Shown here piece after piece: positions 1 to 9,173 of a stretch of 64,000 bases of DNA. The translations under genes were made by a program, and so were the position numbers. The DNA comes from Alphaproteobacteria bacterium (GTDB taxonomy: Bacteria > Pseudomonadota > Alphaproteobacteria > ATCC43930 > CGMCC-115725). Numbering within the stretch: position 1 is the stretch's first letter; every line of letters begins with the position of its first letter. The stretch covers positions 62,001-126,000 of the forward strand of contig JAGWON010000003.1 in NCBI GenBank assembly GCA_028871055.1, read 5' to 3'. The notes beneath the pieces are model-generated. The model was not told the DNA's origin, searched no databases, and worked only from the letters and a program-made list of their open reading frames with translations.

Positions 1-1086
1 GCGATAGACGAAGGCGGTATAGAGCAGGATGATCGGCATGAAGATCAGCGTCGCCACCAGCATGATGACCAGCGTGGTGCGGCTCGACGAGGCGTCCCAC
101 ACCGTGAGGCTCATCGACGGATCGAGCGACGACGGCAGGATGAAGGGGAACATGCTGACGCCGGCGGTTGCGACGATGCCGGCGACCGACAGGCCGCTGC
201 AGAAGACGGCGAGCTTGTCCCACTTGAGCGCCAGCGCCAGCGCCGCCAGCGCCGCTCCGGCGAAGCCCAGGCCGGGCACCACGCGAAGCCATGGCAGTGC
301 GCGGTAGTTGTCGAGCCAGGCGCCGGCGGCCTGGACCGCCTGCTTGCCGACCGGATTGGACGGCCCGTCATGCGCCAGCACGCCGACGATGCGATAGCCG
401 TCGAGCCGCGTGGCCCACCAGCCGGCGAGGGCGAAGAGGACGATGACGACGAGCGCCGACAGCGCCGCCGCAAGGCGCGCGCGCTCGGTCACCGGCGACG
501 CCGCCTTCGATGCCAGGAACGCGCCGCCGTGCATCGCCAGCATCGCCACCGAGACCAGGCCGGCCAGAACCGCGAACGGCCGGAACAAGCCGAGCAATCC
601 GCCATCGTAGATCATGCGCAGATCGCCGTCGAAGCGGAACGGCACGCCCAGGAGCGCGTTGCCGACGGCGACGCCGAAGACCAGCGCCGGCACCAGCCCG
701 GCGACGAACAGCGCCCAGTCCCACAGCGTGCGCCAGCGCGGCGCCGCGTGCTTGCTGCGGTACTTGATCGCCACCGGGCGCAGGATCAGCGTGCACAGCA
801 CCAGGAACATGGCGAGGTAGAAGCCGGAGAACGCGACCGCATAGACCATCGGCCAGGCGGCGAAGATCGCGCCGCCGCCGAGGATGAGCCAGACCTGGTT
901 GCCTTCCCAGACCGGGCCGAAGCTGTTGATGACGATGCGGCGCTCGGCGTCGTTGCGGCCGAGGAACGGCAACCAGATGGCGGCGCCGAGATCGAAGCCG
1001 TCCATTACCGCGAAGCCCGCCAGCAGCACGCCGAGGAGCAGCCACCATAGGACGCGCAGCGTCGCGTAGTCGAGGAGATGCGCCAT
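1..1086 (-). CDS. cydB: Cytochrome bd ubiquinol oxidase subunit II (CydB), 3' end cut by window
   Basis: Second subunit of the cytochrome bd quinol oxidase, an inner-membrane enzyme that reduces oxygen to water with high affinity. The frame is open from the ATG at 1086 to the window edge, giving 362 codons without a stop. The CydB signature residues are present: DGFDLG at residues 29-34 and GPVWEGNQVWL at 57-67, followed by alternating hydrophobic segments. A strong GGAGGG ribosome site lies just before the ATG, and only 9 bases separate it from the end of cydA, so the two are one operon. The last residues and any CydX-type small subunit would lie outside the window. Confidence 0.97.
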   Translation of the reverse strand, partial: MAHLLDYATLRVLWWLLLGVLLAGFAVMDGFDLGAAIWLPFLGRNDAERRIVINSFGPVWEGNQVWLILGGGAIFAAWPMVYAVAFSGFYLAMFLVLCTLILRPVAIKYRSKHAAPRWRTLWDWALFVAGLVPALVFGVAVGNALLGVPFRFDGDLRMIYDGGLLGLFRPFAVLAGLVSVAMLAMHGGAFLASKAASPVTERARLAAALSALVVIVLFALAGWWATRLDGYRIVGVLAHDGPSNPVGKQAVQAAGAWLDNYRALPWLRVVPGLGFAGAALAALALALKWDKLAVFCSGLSVAGIVATAGVSMFPFILPSSLDPSMSLTVWDASSSRTTLVIMLVATLIFMPIILLYTAFVYR

Positions 1087-1095
1087 GGTTCCCTC

Positions 1096-2658
1096 CTACT
1101 CTGCGGGCTGCGCGGCACGGTCCGGCGCCGCGCTCGAGCCGAAAGCGGCAGGGCCGATCCGGACGTATTTCATCATCAGGTAGAGTTCGACCACGGCGAG
1201 CGCGCTGTAGAACACGACGAAGCCCAGCAGGCTGGTCCACACGGTGCCGGCCGAGACCGACGAGGCCGAGAGGAAGGTCGGCAGCACGCCATCGATCGTC
1301 CACGGCTGGCGCCCGTATTCGGCGACGAACCAGCCGAGCTCCGATGAGATCCACGGCAGCGGCAGCGACCATAGCGCCGCCGTCAGGAACCAGCGATGGC
1401 GGTCGAGCCGCCGCCGCGCCGAGAGGTAGAAGGCGAAGGCGAACAGCGCGACGAAATAGAATCCGATCGCCACCATGAAGCGGAACGACCAGAACAGCGG
1501 CGCCACGCCTGGCACCGTATCCCACGCCGCCTTCTCGATCTCGGCCGGCGTCGCGTCAACGACCTTGGGGGTGTAGCGCTTCAACAGCAGCGCATAGCCG
1601 AGATCGTGCTCGTTGGTCGTGAAGGCGGCGATGGCCGCAGAATCGCCTGGATGGACGCGCAGCGTCTCGAGCGCGCCGTAGGCGGCGATGCCGTGCTTGA
1701 TGCGCTCGGCGTTGTCGGCGACGAGGTTGACGATGCCCGGCACCTCTTCGTCGGTCGAGCGCGTCGCGATCAGCCCCAGCGCCCAGGGCACCCGGATGCC
1801 GAAATGGGTGGTGCGCCCGGCAACGTCGGGAAAGCCGAAGACGGTGAAGCTGGCGGGCGGCGCCTCGGTCTGCCAGTCCGCCTCGATCGCCGCGATCTTC
1901 ATCTTCTGGTTCTGCGACGCGGTGTAGCCGCTCTCGTCGCCGAGCACGACGACGGACAGCGCCGAGGCGAGGCCGAAGCTCGCGGCCACGGTCATCGAGC
2001 GCTTGGCGAATTCGGGATAGCGGCCGCGGAGCAGGAACCAGGCGCTGATCGCCAGCACGAAGATCGCGCCGGTGACGTAGCCGGCGCTGACCGTGTGGAC
2101 GAATTTCGCCTGCGCCACCGGATTGAAGAGCACGTCGTAGAACGACGTCACTTCCATCCGCATGGTGCGGAAGTTGAACGCCGCGCCGACCGGGTGCTGC
2201 ATCCAGCCGTTGGCGATCAGGATCCACAGCGCCGACAGGTTGGTGCCGAGCGCCAGCAGGCACGTGCACACAAGGTGGCCGACCCGGGACAGCTTGTCCC
2301 AGCCGAAGAAGAACAAGCCGACGAACGTCGCCTCGAGGAAGAACGCCATCAGCCCTTCGATGGCGAGCGGCGCGCCGAAGATGTCGCCGACGTACTGCGA
2401 GTAATAGGCCCAGTTGGTGCCGAACTGGAACTCCATGGTGATTCCGGTGGCGACGCCCATGGCGAAGTTGATGCCGAACAGCACGCCCCAGAAGCGCGTC
2501 ATCTCGCGCCAGATCGCGCGCCCGGTCATGACGTAGACGCTCTCCATGATCGCCAGCAGCACCGACAGGCCGAGCGTCAGCGGCACGAACAGGAAGTGGT
2601 ACATCGCGGTCAGGCCGAACTGCAGGCGCGACAGCTCGACGGTGCCGGGATCGATCAT
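1096..2658 (-). CDS. cydA: Cytochrome bd ubiquinol oxidase subunit I (CydA)
   Basis: Haem-carrying subunit of cytochrome bd oxidase, 520 aa, in the inner membrane. The N-terminus has the conserved His (residue 21) expected as a haem ligand, many transmembrane segments follow, and the GRQPW motif typical of CydA is at 449-453. The frame is open further upstream, but I chose the ATG at 2658 because the protein then begins MIDPGTVELSRLQFG, the usual CydA start, and because this ATG overlaps the stop of the small upstream gene cydP as ATGA, a sign of translational coupling. Expression is probably set by the FNR-type box at 2860-2873. Confidence 0.97.
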   Translation of the reverse strand: MIDPGTVELSRLQFGLTAMYHFLFVPLTLGLSVLLAIMESVYVMTGRAIWREMTRFWGVLFGINFAMGVATGITMEFQFGTNWAYYSQYVGDIFGAPLAIEGLMAFFLEATFVGLFFFGWDKLSRVGHLVCTCLLALGTNLSALWILIANGWMQHPVGAAFNFRTMRMEVTSFYDVLFNPVAQAKFVHTVSAGYVTGAIFVLAISAWFLLRGRYPEFAKRSMTVAASFGLASALSVVVLGDESGYTASQNQKMKIAAIEADWQTEAPPASFTVFGFPDVAGRTTHFGIRVPWALGLIATRSTDEEVPGIVNLVADNAERIKHGIAAYGALETLRVHPGDSAAIAAFTTNEHDLGYALLLKRYTPKVVDATPAEIEKAAWDTVPGVAPLFWSFRFMVAIGFYFVALFAFAFYLSARRRLDRHRWFLTAALWSLPLPWISSELGWFVAEYGRQPWTIDGVLPTFLSASSVSAGTVWTSLLGFVVFYSALAVVELYLMMKYVRIGPAAFGSSAAPDRAAQPAE

Positions 2659-2822
2659 CGGAGAGCTCCCTGGTGCGGGGCGGCGTAGAGGTGCTGCGCG
2701 ACGGCGGCGGCGGAAACCTCCGGCCGATGCGCGGGAGCGAAGAACAGCAGGTAAAGCGCGGTCAGTGCGGCCGCCTTGACGACGAGCGTGAGCGCGATCT
2801 CGAAACGCAATCGCATTCGCAT
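2655..2822 (-). CDS. cydP: CydP-like small subunit of cytochrome bd oxidase
   Basis: A 55-aa reading frame directly ahead of cydA, too short to be found by length filters. It reads MRMRLRFEIALTLVVKAAAL and continues into a hydrophobic stretch ending LYLLFF near residue 27, so it is a single-span membrane protein with a basic cytoplasmic start and a soluble tail. This matches, from memory, the CydP family of putative small oxidase subunits encoded just upstream of cydA. Its TGA overlaps the cydA ATG as ATGA. The start could be the ATG at 2822 or the one at 2816. The gene lies immediately downstream of an FNR-type box. The family assignment is recognition by eye and the role is inferred from position. 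Confidence 0.75.
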   Translation of the reverse strand: MRMRLRFEIALTLVVKAAALTALYLLFFAPAHRPEVSAAAVAQHLYAAPHQGALR

Positions 2823-2859
2823 GACGTGCGACCCTACGCGCGCCGATTTGTCCTCGGCT

Positions 2860-2873
2860 TTGACCTAAATCAA
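2860..2873 (-). promoter_or_regulatory. FNR/FixK-type box ahead of cydPAB
   Basis: The plus strand reads TTGACCTAAATCAA, which fits TTGAT-N4-ATCAA with one change. Its centre is about 44 bases from the first candidate cydP start codon, so activation from a class II position (-41.5) would give a transcript with almost no leader. It lies between the ahcY terminator and cydP, and so serves cydPAB only. Confidence 0.75.
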
Positions 2874-2883
2874 GACGCTGCGA

Positions 2884-2915
2884 CAAAAAGGCCGCCAGCC
2901 CGAATGACGGCGGCC
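2884..2915 (-). terminator. Rho-independent terminator of ahcY
   Basis: On the minus strand, GGCCGCC (2909-2915) and GGCGGCC (2890-2896) form a 7-bp GC stem followed by a run of five T (2885-2889). It lies 10 bases after the ahcY stop and separates ahcY from the cyd operon. Confidence 0.8.
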
Positions 2916-2925
2916 GGCAGACCCG

Positions 2926-4320
2926 CTAATACCGGTAGGTGTCGGCCTTGAACGGGCCTTCGGGCTTGAGGCCGAGATATTGGGCCTGCTTCGGCGTCAG
3001 CTTGGTCAGATGGGCGCCGACCTTGGCCAAGTGCAGCGCCGCCACCTTCTCATCGAGGTGCTTGGGCAGCGTATAGACCTTCTTCTGGTACCGGCCCTGG
3101 TTGGTCCACAACTCGATCTGCGCCAACGTCTGGTTGGTGAACGAGGCGCTCATCACGAAGCTCGGATGGCCCATGGCGCAGCCGAGATTGACCAGCCGCC
3201 CCTCGGCGAGGAGGAGAATCCGCTTGCCGTCGGGGAACTCGATCTCGTCGACCTGCGGCTTGACGTTGTGCCACTTGAGGTTCCTGAGTCCCGCGACCTG
3301 GATCTCGTTGTCGAAGTGGCCGATGTTGCAGACGATGGCGCGGTCCTTCATCCGTCGCAGGTGATCGACGGTGATGACGTCGACGTTGCCGGTGGCGGTG
3401 ACGAAGATGTCGGCTTGCGGCGCCGCCTCCTCCATCGTCACCACCTGATAGCCCTCCATCGCCGCCTGCAGCGCACAGATCGGATCGATCTCGGTGACCA
3501 TGACGCGCGCGCCGGCGTTCCTGAGCGAGGCCGCCGAGCCCTTGCCAACGTCGCCGAAGCCGGCGACCAGCGCAACCTTGCCGGCCATCATCACATCGGT
3601 GGCGCGGCGGATACCGTCGACCAGGCTCTCGCGGCAGCCGTAGAGGTTGTCGAATTTCGACTTGGTGACGCTATCGTTGACGTTGATCGCCGGGAATAGG
3701 AGGCGGCTTTCCTTCTCCATCTGGTAGAGGCGATGGACTCCCGTTGTCGTCTCTTCCGAAACACCCTTGATCGCGGCGCCCAGCTTCGCGTACCAGCCCG
3801 GCTTCGACTTGAGGCGCACGCGGATCGCGGCGAACAGCACCTCCTCCTCCTCGCTCGTCGGCTTCGCCAGCACCTTGTCGTCCTTCTCCGCCTGCATGCC
3901 GAGATGGACGAGCAGCGTCGCGTCGCCGCCGTCGTCGAGGATCATGTTGGGCGTGCCGCCGTCGCCCCACTCGAAGATGCGGTGGGTGAATTCCCAATAC
4001 TCGGTGAGCGATTCACCCTTGTAAGCGAAGACCGGCGTGCCGCCGGCGGCAACCACGGCCGCGGCGTGGTCCTGGGTCGAGTAGATGTTGCACGACGCCC
4101 AGCGCACATCGGCGCCCAAGGCCTTGAGCGTCTCGATCAGCACCGCCGTCTGGATGGTCATGTGCAGCGAGCCGGCGATGCGCGCGCCCTGCAAGGGCTT
4201 CCGCTTGCCGTATTCCTCGCGCGTCGCCATCAGGCCGGGCATCTCGGTCTCGGCGATGGCGAGCTCGCGCCGCCCCCAATCGGCAAGCGCGATGTCCTTG
4301 ATCTTGTAGTCGGCGGTCAT
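2926..4320 (-). CDS. ahcY: Adenosylhomocysteinase (AhcY)
   Basis: Hydrolyses S-adenosylhomocysteine to adenosine and homocysteine in the cytoplasm, which removes the inhibitory product of methylation. The protein is 464 aa when started at the ATG at 4320 ([20 protein letters not shown]). A TTG 15 bases upstream would add five residues but has no family support. The Rossmann NAD motif [10 protein letters not shown] is at 254-263, and the C-terminus ends in KADTYRY, as is usual for this enzyme. It follows metK on the same strand, after a gap of about 155 bases that holds a dispersed palindromic repeat, so methionine-cycle genes are clustered. A terminator follows at 2884-2915. Confidence 0.98.
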   Translation of the reverse strand: MTADYKIKDIALADWGRRELAIAETEMPGLMATREEYGKRKPLQGARIAGSLHMTIQTAVLIETLKALGADVRWASCNIYSTQDHAAAVVAAGGTPVFAYKGESLTEYWEFTHRIFEWGDGGTPNMILDDGGDATLLVHLGMQAEKDDKVLAKPTSEEEEVLFAAIRVRLKSKPGWYAKLGAAIKGVSEETTTGVHRLYQMEKESRLLFPAINVNDSVTKSKFDNLYGCRESLVDGIRRATDVMMAGKVALVAGFGDVGKGSAASLRNAGARVMVTEIDPICALQAAMEGYQVVTMEEAAPQADIFVTATGNVDVITVDHLRRMKDRAIVCNIGHFDNEIQVAGLRNLKWHNVKPQVDEIEFPDGKRILLLAEGRLVNLGCAMGHPSFVMSASFTNQTLAQIELWTNQGRYQKKVYTLPKHLDEKVAALHLAKVGAHLTKLTPKQAQYLGLKPEGPFKADTYRY

Positions 4321-4386
4321 CGGCACAGTCCCCAATGTAGAGCGGTCTTTGCCCGTTTACGGATCGACTTGGTTTTTTTGGTGGCC

Positions 4387-4445
4387 GTCATTCCCGCGCA
4401 AGTGGGAATCCAGCGGCCCTGGACCCCCGCTTCCGCGGGGGTGAC
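4387..4445. repeat. Dispersed palindromic repeat between metK and ahcY
   Basis: An imperfect inverted repeat whose arms begin GTCATTCCCGCG and end CGCGGGGGTGAC, with CCAG/CTGG near the centre. From memory this resembles a common family of intergenic palindromes in proteobacterial genomes. In RNA it would form a long hairpin and could affect metK-ahcY read-through. No coding content. Confidence 0.6.
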
Positions 4446-4475
4446 GAGGAACGGTAACGACTGCGGCCGCTCATT

Positions 4476-5642
4476 CTAGAACGCGCGGCGGAGCTGGTCG
4501 GCGAGGTCGGTCTTCTCCCACGAGAAGCCGCCGTCGCTCTCGGGCGGGCGGCCGAAATGACCGTAGGCCGCGGTGCGCGCGTAGATCGGCCGATTGAGCT
4601 GGAGGTGGGTGCGGATGCCGCGCGGGCTGAGATTGACCATCTCCTGCAGCACCTTGGACAGCTTCGCCTCGTCCACCTTGCCGGTGTCGGCGGTGTCGAT
4701 ATAGACCGACAGCGGCTTGGCGACGCCGATGGCGTAGGACAGCTGGATGGTGCAGCGCTCGGCGAGGCCGGCGGCGACCACGTTCTTCGCCAGATAGCGT
4801 GCGGCATAGGCGGCGGAGCGGTCGACCTTCGAAGGGTCCTTGCCCGAGAAGGCGCCGCCGCCGTGTGGCGCCGCGCCGCCATAGGTGTCGACGATGATCT
4901 TGCGGCCGGTGACGCCGGTGTCGCCGTCGGGACCGCCGATGACGAAACGGCCGGTCGGATTGACGTAGAAGTGCTCCTCGTCGCACATCCAGCCGTCGGG
5001 CAGCACGTCGAGCACGTGCGGCCGGACGATCTCGCGCACCTGGTCCTGGTCGACGGTTGCGCTGTGCTGGGTCGAGACCACGACCGAGGTGGCGCGCACC
5101 GGCTTGCGGTCGCGGTACTCGAGCGTGATCTGGCTCTTGGCGTCGGGACCGAGCTCGGGCGTGGCGCCGGAATGGCGCGCTTCGGCCAGCGACTTGAGGA
5201 TGGCGTGCGCGTAATAGAGCGGCGCCGGCATGAGCTCCGGCGTCTCGCAGCAGGCATAGCCGAACATGATGCCCTGGTCGCCGGCGCCCTCGTCCTTATT
5301 GCCGGCGGCGTCGACGCCCATGGCGATGTCAGCCGACTGGGCGTGGACGATGCATTCCACCTTGGCCTTCTTCCAGTGGAAGCCTTCCTGCTCGTAGCCG
5401 ATGTCCTTGATGGCATGGCGCGCGATCTCGACCAGCTTGTCGTGGGTCACCGAGGCCGGGCCGCGGGTCTCGCCGGCCATGATGACGCGATTGGTGGTGC
5501 ACAGCGTCTCGCAGGCGACGTGCGACATCGGATCGGCGGCGAGATAGGCGTCGACCACGGCGTCGGAGATGCGATCGGCGACCTTGTCTGGATGGCCCTC
5601 GGAAACCGATTCGCTGGTGAAAACGTAATCGCGCAGACTCAC
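4476..5642 (-). CDS. metK: S-adenosylmethionine synthetase (MetK)
   Basis: Makes S-adenosylmethionine from methionine and ATP in the cytoplasm. The protein is 388 aa with GHPDK at 16-20 (ATP and metal site), [12 protein letters not shown] at 119-130 and a GGGAFSGKD loop, so it looks complete and active. I chose the GTG at 5642, preceded by a GGAG-type ribosome site, because the protein then starts [20 protein letters not shown], as in relatives; the longer open frame upstream has no homology. I looked for a SAM or SAM/SAH riboswitch in the roughly 160-base leader and could not recognise one. Confidence 0.98.
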   Translation of the reverse strand: MSLRDYVFTSESVSEGHPDKVADRISDAVVDAYLAADPMSHVACETLCTTNRVIMAGETRGPASVTHDKLVEIARHAIKDIGYEQEGFHWKKAKVECIVHAQSADIAMGVDAAGNKDEGAGDQGIMFGYACCETPELMPAPLYYAHAILKSLAEARHSGATPELGPDAKSQITLEYRDRKPVRATSVVVSTQHSATVDQDQVREIVRPHVLDVLPDGWMCDEEHFYVNPTGRFVIGGPDGDTGVTGRKIIVDTYGGAAPHGGGAFSGKDPSKVDRSAAYAARYLAKNVVAAGLAERCTIQLSYAIGVAKPLSVYIDTADTGKVDEAKLSKVLQEMVNLSPRGIRTHLQLNRPIYARTAAYGHFGRPPESDGGFSWEKTDLADQLRRAF

Positions 5643-5802
5643 CGTCCTGCTCCCTGCTTTATTCCTTTGATCCCGTTTCGACGGGCGGCGGGATAATGGG
5701 TGAGCCGCCGCTCGACCGCAACCACGAACGCGTGATCGTCTTGGGACACGGCCGAGGGCGCGAGGTGGGCGGCAATCCGGCGCCCGAAGCGGCGCACGTG
5801 TG

Positions 5803-6111
5803 TCAGACGGTTGCGTCCGCGTCGGCCTTGCGCGCTCGCGCCGCAAGGATGCGATGCTTCAGGCGCCGCGCCTCGATGGGCAAACGCCCATCGGGGGTCG
5901 CGGTGAGATAGGCGTCGAGGCCGCCGTTCTTCTCGATCGTGCGGATGGCGCTGGTCGACAGGCGGAGCTGGATGGCGTGGCCGAGCGCGTCCGACAGCAC
6001 GGACGTCGCTTGCAGGTTCGGCAGAAAGCGCCGCTTGGTCTTGTTGTTGGCGTGGCTCACGTTGTGGCCGACGAGCACGCCCTTGTCGGTGATGCCGCAG
6101 CGTTGCGCCAT
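5803..6111 (-). CDS. rpmB: 50S ribosomal protein L28 (RpmB)
   Basis: Structural protein of the large ribosomal subunit, 102 aa from the ATG at 6111, with AAGGA upstream as ribosome site. The start [20 protein letters not shown] and the following [13 protein letters not shown] are diagnostic for L28. The acidic/basic tail is normal for alphaproteobacteria. It is transcribed in the same direction as meaB upstream, but a hairpin at 6137-6154 separates them. Confidence 0.98.
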   Translation of the reverse strand: MAQRCGITDKGVLVGHNVSHANNKTKRRFLPNLQATSVLSDALGHAIQLRLSTSAIRTIEKNGGLDAYLTATPDGRLPIEARRLKHRILAARARKADADATV

Positions 6112-6136
6112 GGTCGCTAGGTCCTTGAAAGAGAAG

Positions 6137-6154
6137 GCCGGGGCGAACCCCGGC
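6137..6154 (-). terminator. Hairpin between meaB and rpmB
   Basis: GCCGGGG and CCCCGGC form a 7-bp stem around a four-base loop, followed on the minus strand by a pyrimidine-rich CCTTCTCTTT. It could end meaB transcription or be part of the rpmB leader; the T tract is weak. Confidence 0.45.
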
Positions 6155-6190
6155 GGTTGGCGGCGGTTGTAAGGGAAGCGACCGGGTCCG

Positions 6191-7207
6191 TCAAGCCGGG
6201 CGGCCCAAGGGTCCACCATTGCGAAAAGCCGCCAGTGCCCGCCGCGCGGCGGCCGAGGGGGTCAGGCGAGCGTTCGCGACCTGGGATTCGAGTTCCGGCA
6301 GCAATTGGGCGACGCCCGGATCTTGCTTCAGCGCCTCGAGCAGGCTTTCGCCGAGCTCGCTCCAGAGCGCGGCTCGCGCCTGGGCAGCGCGGCGACGCGC
6401 GAGGCTACCGTCCTGCGCCAGGGCGTGGGCGCGGGCCTCGACGTATTGACGCACCGTCTCGATGCCGCGCTTCTCCAGCGCCGAGACGGCGAAGACCGGC
6501 ACCGCCTCGCCGGCCGGCCGCAAGAGCCGCAGGGCGTGGCCGTATTCGGAGGCGGCGCGCTGGGCGGCGGCGGCGAGATCGCCGTCGGCCTTGTTGACCA
6601 CCAGGAGATTGGCGATCTCGACGATGCCCTTCTTGATGCCTTGCAGTTCGTCGCCGCCGCCCGGCGCGATCATCAGCAAGCAGAGATCGACCAGGTCGGC
6701 GACCGCGGTCTCGCTCTGGCCGACGCCGACGGTTTCGACGATGACGAGATCGAAGCCGGCGGCCTCGCAGAGCCAGACCGCCTCGCGCGTCCGTCGCGCC
6801 ACGCCGCCGAGAATCGGACCGGCGGGCGACGGCCGGATGAAGGCATCGGCCTCGCGCGCGAGATCGCCCATGCGCGTCTTGTCGCCGAGGATCGAGCCGC
6901 CGGTCGCCGTGGACGACGGATCGACCGCCAGCACCGCGACGCGCCTTCCGCCGGCGAGGCACATCAATCCGTAGGCTTCGATGAAGGTGGACTTGCCGAC
7001 ACCGGGCGCGCCGGTGACGCCAAGCCGCAGGCTGTCGCTGCGCGCCGGCAGGATGGCGGCAACCAGCGCGTCGGCGGCTGCGCGGTGGTCCACGCGCGTC
7101 GATTCGACCAGCGTGATCGCCTGCGCCAGCGCGGCGCGGTCGCCCGCCTTGACGCGGGCGGCGAGATTTTCCGCAAGAGCAATCGGATCGGCTTCGCGCT
7201 CGTCCAT
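6191..7207 (-). CDS. meaB: MeaB-type GTPase, chaperone of methylmalonyl-CoA mutase
   Basis: A G3E-family GTPase (338 aa) that loads and protects the cobalamin cofactor of methylmalonyl-CoA mutase. The P-loop GAPGVGKST is at 66-74, followed by the family pattern [20 protein letters not shown], the ETVGVGQSE switch region and the base-specificity motif NKAD. The ATG at 7207 is used. The mutase gene itself is 3.4 kb away on the same strand, separated by the two exporter genes, so the functional link is clear but co-transcription is not. The older name ArgK belongs to the same family. Confidence 0.95.
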   Translation of the reverse strand: MDEREADPIALAENLAARVKAGDRAALAQAITLVESTRVDHRAAADALVAAILPARSDSLRLGVTGAPGVGKSTFIEAYGLMCLAGGRRVAVLAVDPSSTATGGSILGDKTRMGDLAREADAFIRPSPAGPILGGVARRTREAVWLCEAAGFDLVIVETVGVGQSETAVADLVDLCLLMIAPGGGDELQGIKKGIVEIANLLVVNKADGDLAAAAQRAASEYGHALRLLRPAGEAVPVFAVSALEKRGIETVRQYVEARAHALAQDGSLARRRAAQARAALWSELGESLLEALKQDPGVAQLLPELESQVANARLTPSAAARRALAAFRNGGPLGRPA

Positions 7208-7232
7208 GCGCGCTTCTTAGCGCGTTGCCTGC

Positions 7233-7310
7233 GTCATTGCGAGCCGGAGGCGAAGCAATCCAGCCTTATCCGTACTGGATTGCTTCGGCGCTGCGCGCGT
7301 CGCAATGATG
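7233..7310. repeat. Dispersed palindromic repeat between meaB and the ABC exporter
   Basis: Inverted repeat starting GTCATTGCGAGCCGGAGGCG and ending TCGCAATGAT, with CCAG/CTGGATTG near the centre. This resembles a widely dispersed alphaproteobacterial intergenic palindrome, different in sequence from the one at 4387-4445. It fills nearly the whole gap after the exporter gene. Confidence 0.6.
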
Positions 7311-7316
7311 GCGCGC

Positions 7317-9173
7317 CTACTCCGCGACCTGGGCGACGGCGGCGAGCGCGGCGGCGCGTTCCTCGGCCTCGAGCTGGCGGCGCCACATCGCTGCATAGAG
7401 CCCGTCCTTGGCGAGGAGCGCCGCATGCGTGCCGTGTTCGACGATGCGGCCGTGCTCGAGCACCAGGATCTCGTCGGCGTGCACCACCGTCGACAGCCGG
7501 TGCGCGATCATCAGCGTGGTGCGATGGACCGAGACTTCCTCGAGACTCGCCTGGATCTCGCGCTCGGTCTTGGTGTCGAGCGCCGAGGTCGCCTCGTCGA
7601 ACACCAGGATGCGCGGCCCCTTGAGCATGACGCGAGCGATGGCGACGCGCTGCTTTTCTCCGCCGGACAACTTCAACCCGCGCTCGCCGACCTGCGTCCG
7701 GTAGCCGTCGGGCAGCGACGCGACGAAGTCGTGGATGCGGGCGACCCGCGCCGCCACGTCGATCTCGGTCTGGGTCGCGCCCGGTCGGCCATAGCCGATG
7801 TTGTAGGCGATCGAATCGTTGAACAGGACGGTGTCCTGCGGCACCACGCCGATGGCACGCCTGAGGCTCGCCTGGGTCACATCGCGCACGTCCTGGCCGT
7901 CGACGCGGATGGCGCCGCGGTCGACGTCATAGAAGCGGAACAGCAGCCGCGCCACTGTCGACTTGCCGGCGCCCGACGAGCCGACGATGGCGAGGGTGTG
8001 ACCCGGCGGCACGCGGAACGAGACGTCGTCGAGGATCGGCCGGCGCGGATCGTACGCGAAGGAAACGTGGTCGAAGACGATCTCGCCGCGCGCCACCGCC
8101 AAATCGCGCGCCGCCGGCTTGTCGGTGACTTCCGGCGCCACGCCGAGAAGCCGGACCATCGATTCGAGGTCGGTCAGCGACTGCTTGATGTTGCGATAAA
8201 CCATGCCGAGGACGTTCAGCGGCATGTAGAGCTGCACCAGGTAGGAATTGACCAGCACGAATGAGCCGATGGTCATCCGGCCGGCCGCGACGCCGCGCGC
8301 CGCGAGCCACATCACCGTCACCAGGCCGACCGCGATGATCAAGCCTTGGCCGACGTTGAGCGCGGAGAGCGTCACCTGGCTCTTGACCGCGGCGCGCTCG
8401 TAGGCTGCGAGCGCGGTGTCGAAGCGGCGCGCCTCGTGCTCCTCGTTGGCGAAATACTTCACCGTCTCGAAGTTCAGCAGGCTGTCGATCGCCTTGGTGT
8501 TGGCCTCGCTGTCGCGCTCGTTCATCTCGCGGCGGTACTTGATGCGCCAGTCGGTGATGGCGAAGGTGAAGGCGACATAGGCGCCGATGGTCGCGAGCGT
8601 GGCGAGCGCCAGACTCGCCTCGAAGAAGCCCCACAGGATGGCGCAGACCATCGCGATCTCGAACACCGTCGGCAGCAGGCTGAACAGCAGGTAGGAGAGC
8701 AGGAACTCCATGCCGCGCACGCCGCGCTCGACCGCGCGCGACAGGCCGCCGGTCTGGCGCTCGAGATGGAAGCGCAGGCTGAGCGCGTGCAGGTGGCGGA
8801 AGGTATTGAGCGCGATGTTGCGGATGGCGCGCTGCTCGACCTTGGCGAAGACCGAATCGCGCAGCTCGGTGAACAGCTGGGCGCCGACGCGTGCGCCGCC
8901 ATAGGCGACGATCAGCATCGTCGGCACGACAATGAGCGCGCCGGCGGCCGGCGCGAGCTTGTCGACCGCCTCCTTATAAAGCAGCGGCACGCCGACATTG
9001 ACCGCCTTGGCCAGCGCCAGGCAGGCGAGCGCGGCAACGACGCGGAGCCGCAGCGCCGGCGATTCCTTGGGCCAGAGATAGGGCAGAACCGACGTCAGCG
9101 CTTTGAGCTCGCGGCGGAATCCGACCTCCGAGGGCTTGCTGGTGAGATGGCCGACGCGACGTTCGCCTTTCAT
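7317..9173 (-). CDS. Atm1-type ABC exporter (fused membrane and ATPase domains)
   Basis: An inner-membrane half-transporter (618 aa) that works as a homodimer. Relatives of the Atm1/HMT1 group export glutathione conjugates, metal-thiol complexes or iron-sulfur precursors. The membrane domain covers roughly residues 20-320 and carries family landmarks such as LSLRFHLERQTGG and NFETVKYFANEEHEARR. The ATPase domain has Walker A GSSGAGKST, signature LSGGEKQRV and Walker B ILVFDEATSALD. I start it at the ATG at 9173, which overlaps the stop of the MFS gene as ATGA; the frame is open further upstream but runs through the MFS gene. Substrate is not deducible from sequence. Confidence 0.92.
   Translation of the reverse strand: MKGERRVGHLTSKPSEVGFRRELKALTSVLPYLWPKESPALRLRVVAALACLALAKAVNVGVPLLYKEAVDKLAPAAGALIVVPTMLIVAYGGARVGAQLFTELRDSVFAKVEQRAIRNIALNTFRHLHALSLRFHLERQTGGLSRAVERGVRGMEFLLSYLLFSLLPTVFEIAMVCAILWGFFEASLALATLATIGAYVAFTFAITDWRIKYRREMNERDSEANTKAIDSLLNFETVKYFANEEHEARRFDTALAAYERAAVKSQVTLSALNVGQGLIIAVGLVTVMWLAARGVAAGRMTIGSFVLVNSYLVQLYMPLNVLGMVYRNIKQSLTDLESMVRLLGVAPEVTDKPAARDLAVARGEIVFDHVSFAYDPRRPILDDVSFRVPPGHTLAIVGSSGAGKSTVARLLFRFYDVDRGAIRVDGQDVRDVTQASLRRAIGVVPQDTVLFNDSIAYNIGYGRPGATQTEIDVAARVARIHDFVASLPDGYRTQVGERGLKLSGGEKQRVAIARVMLKGPRILVFDEATSALDTKTEREIQASLEEVSVHRTTLMIAHRLSTVVHADEILVLEHGRIVEHGTHAALLAKDGLYAAMWRRQLEAEERAAALAAVAQVAE

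Noticed and set aside
5643-5802. SAM or SAM/SAH riboswitch in the metK leader
   Set aside because: The leader has a GGAGCA near the start codon and a GATCACGCG stretch, but I could not find the conserved core of any SAM-family riboswitch; a covariance-model search would decide.
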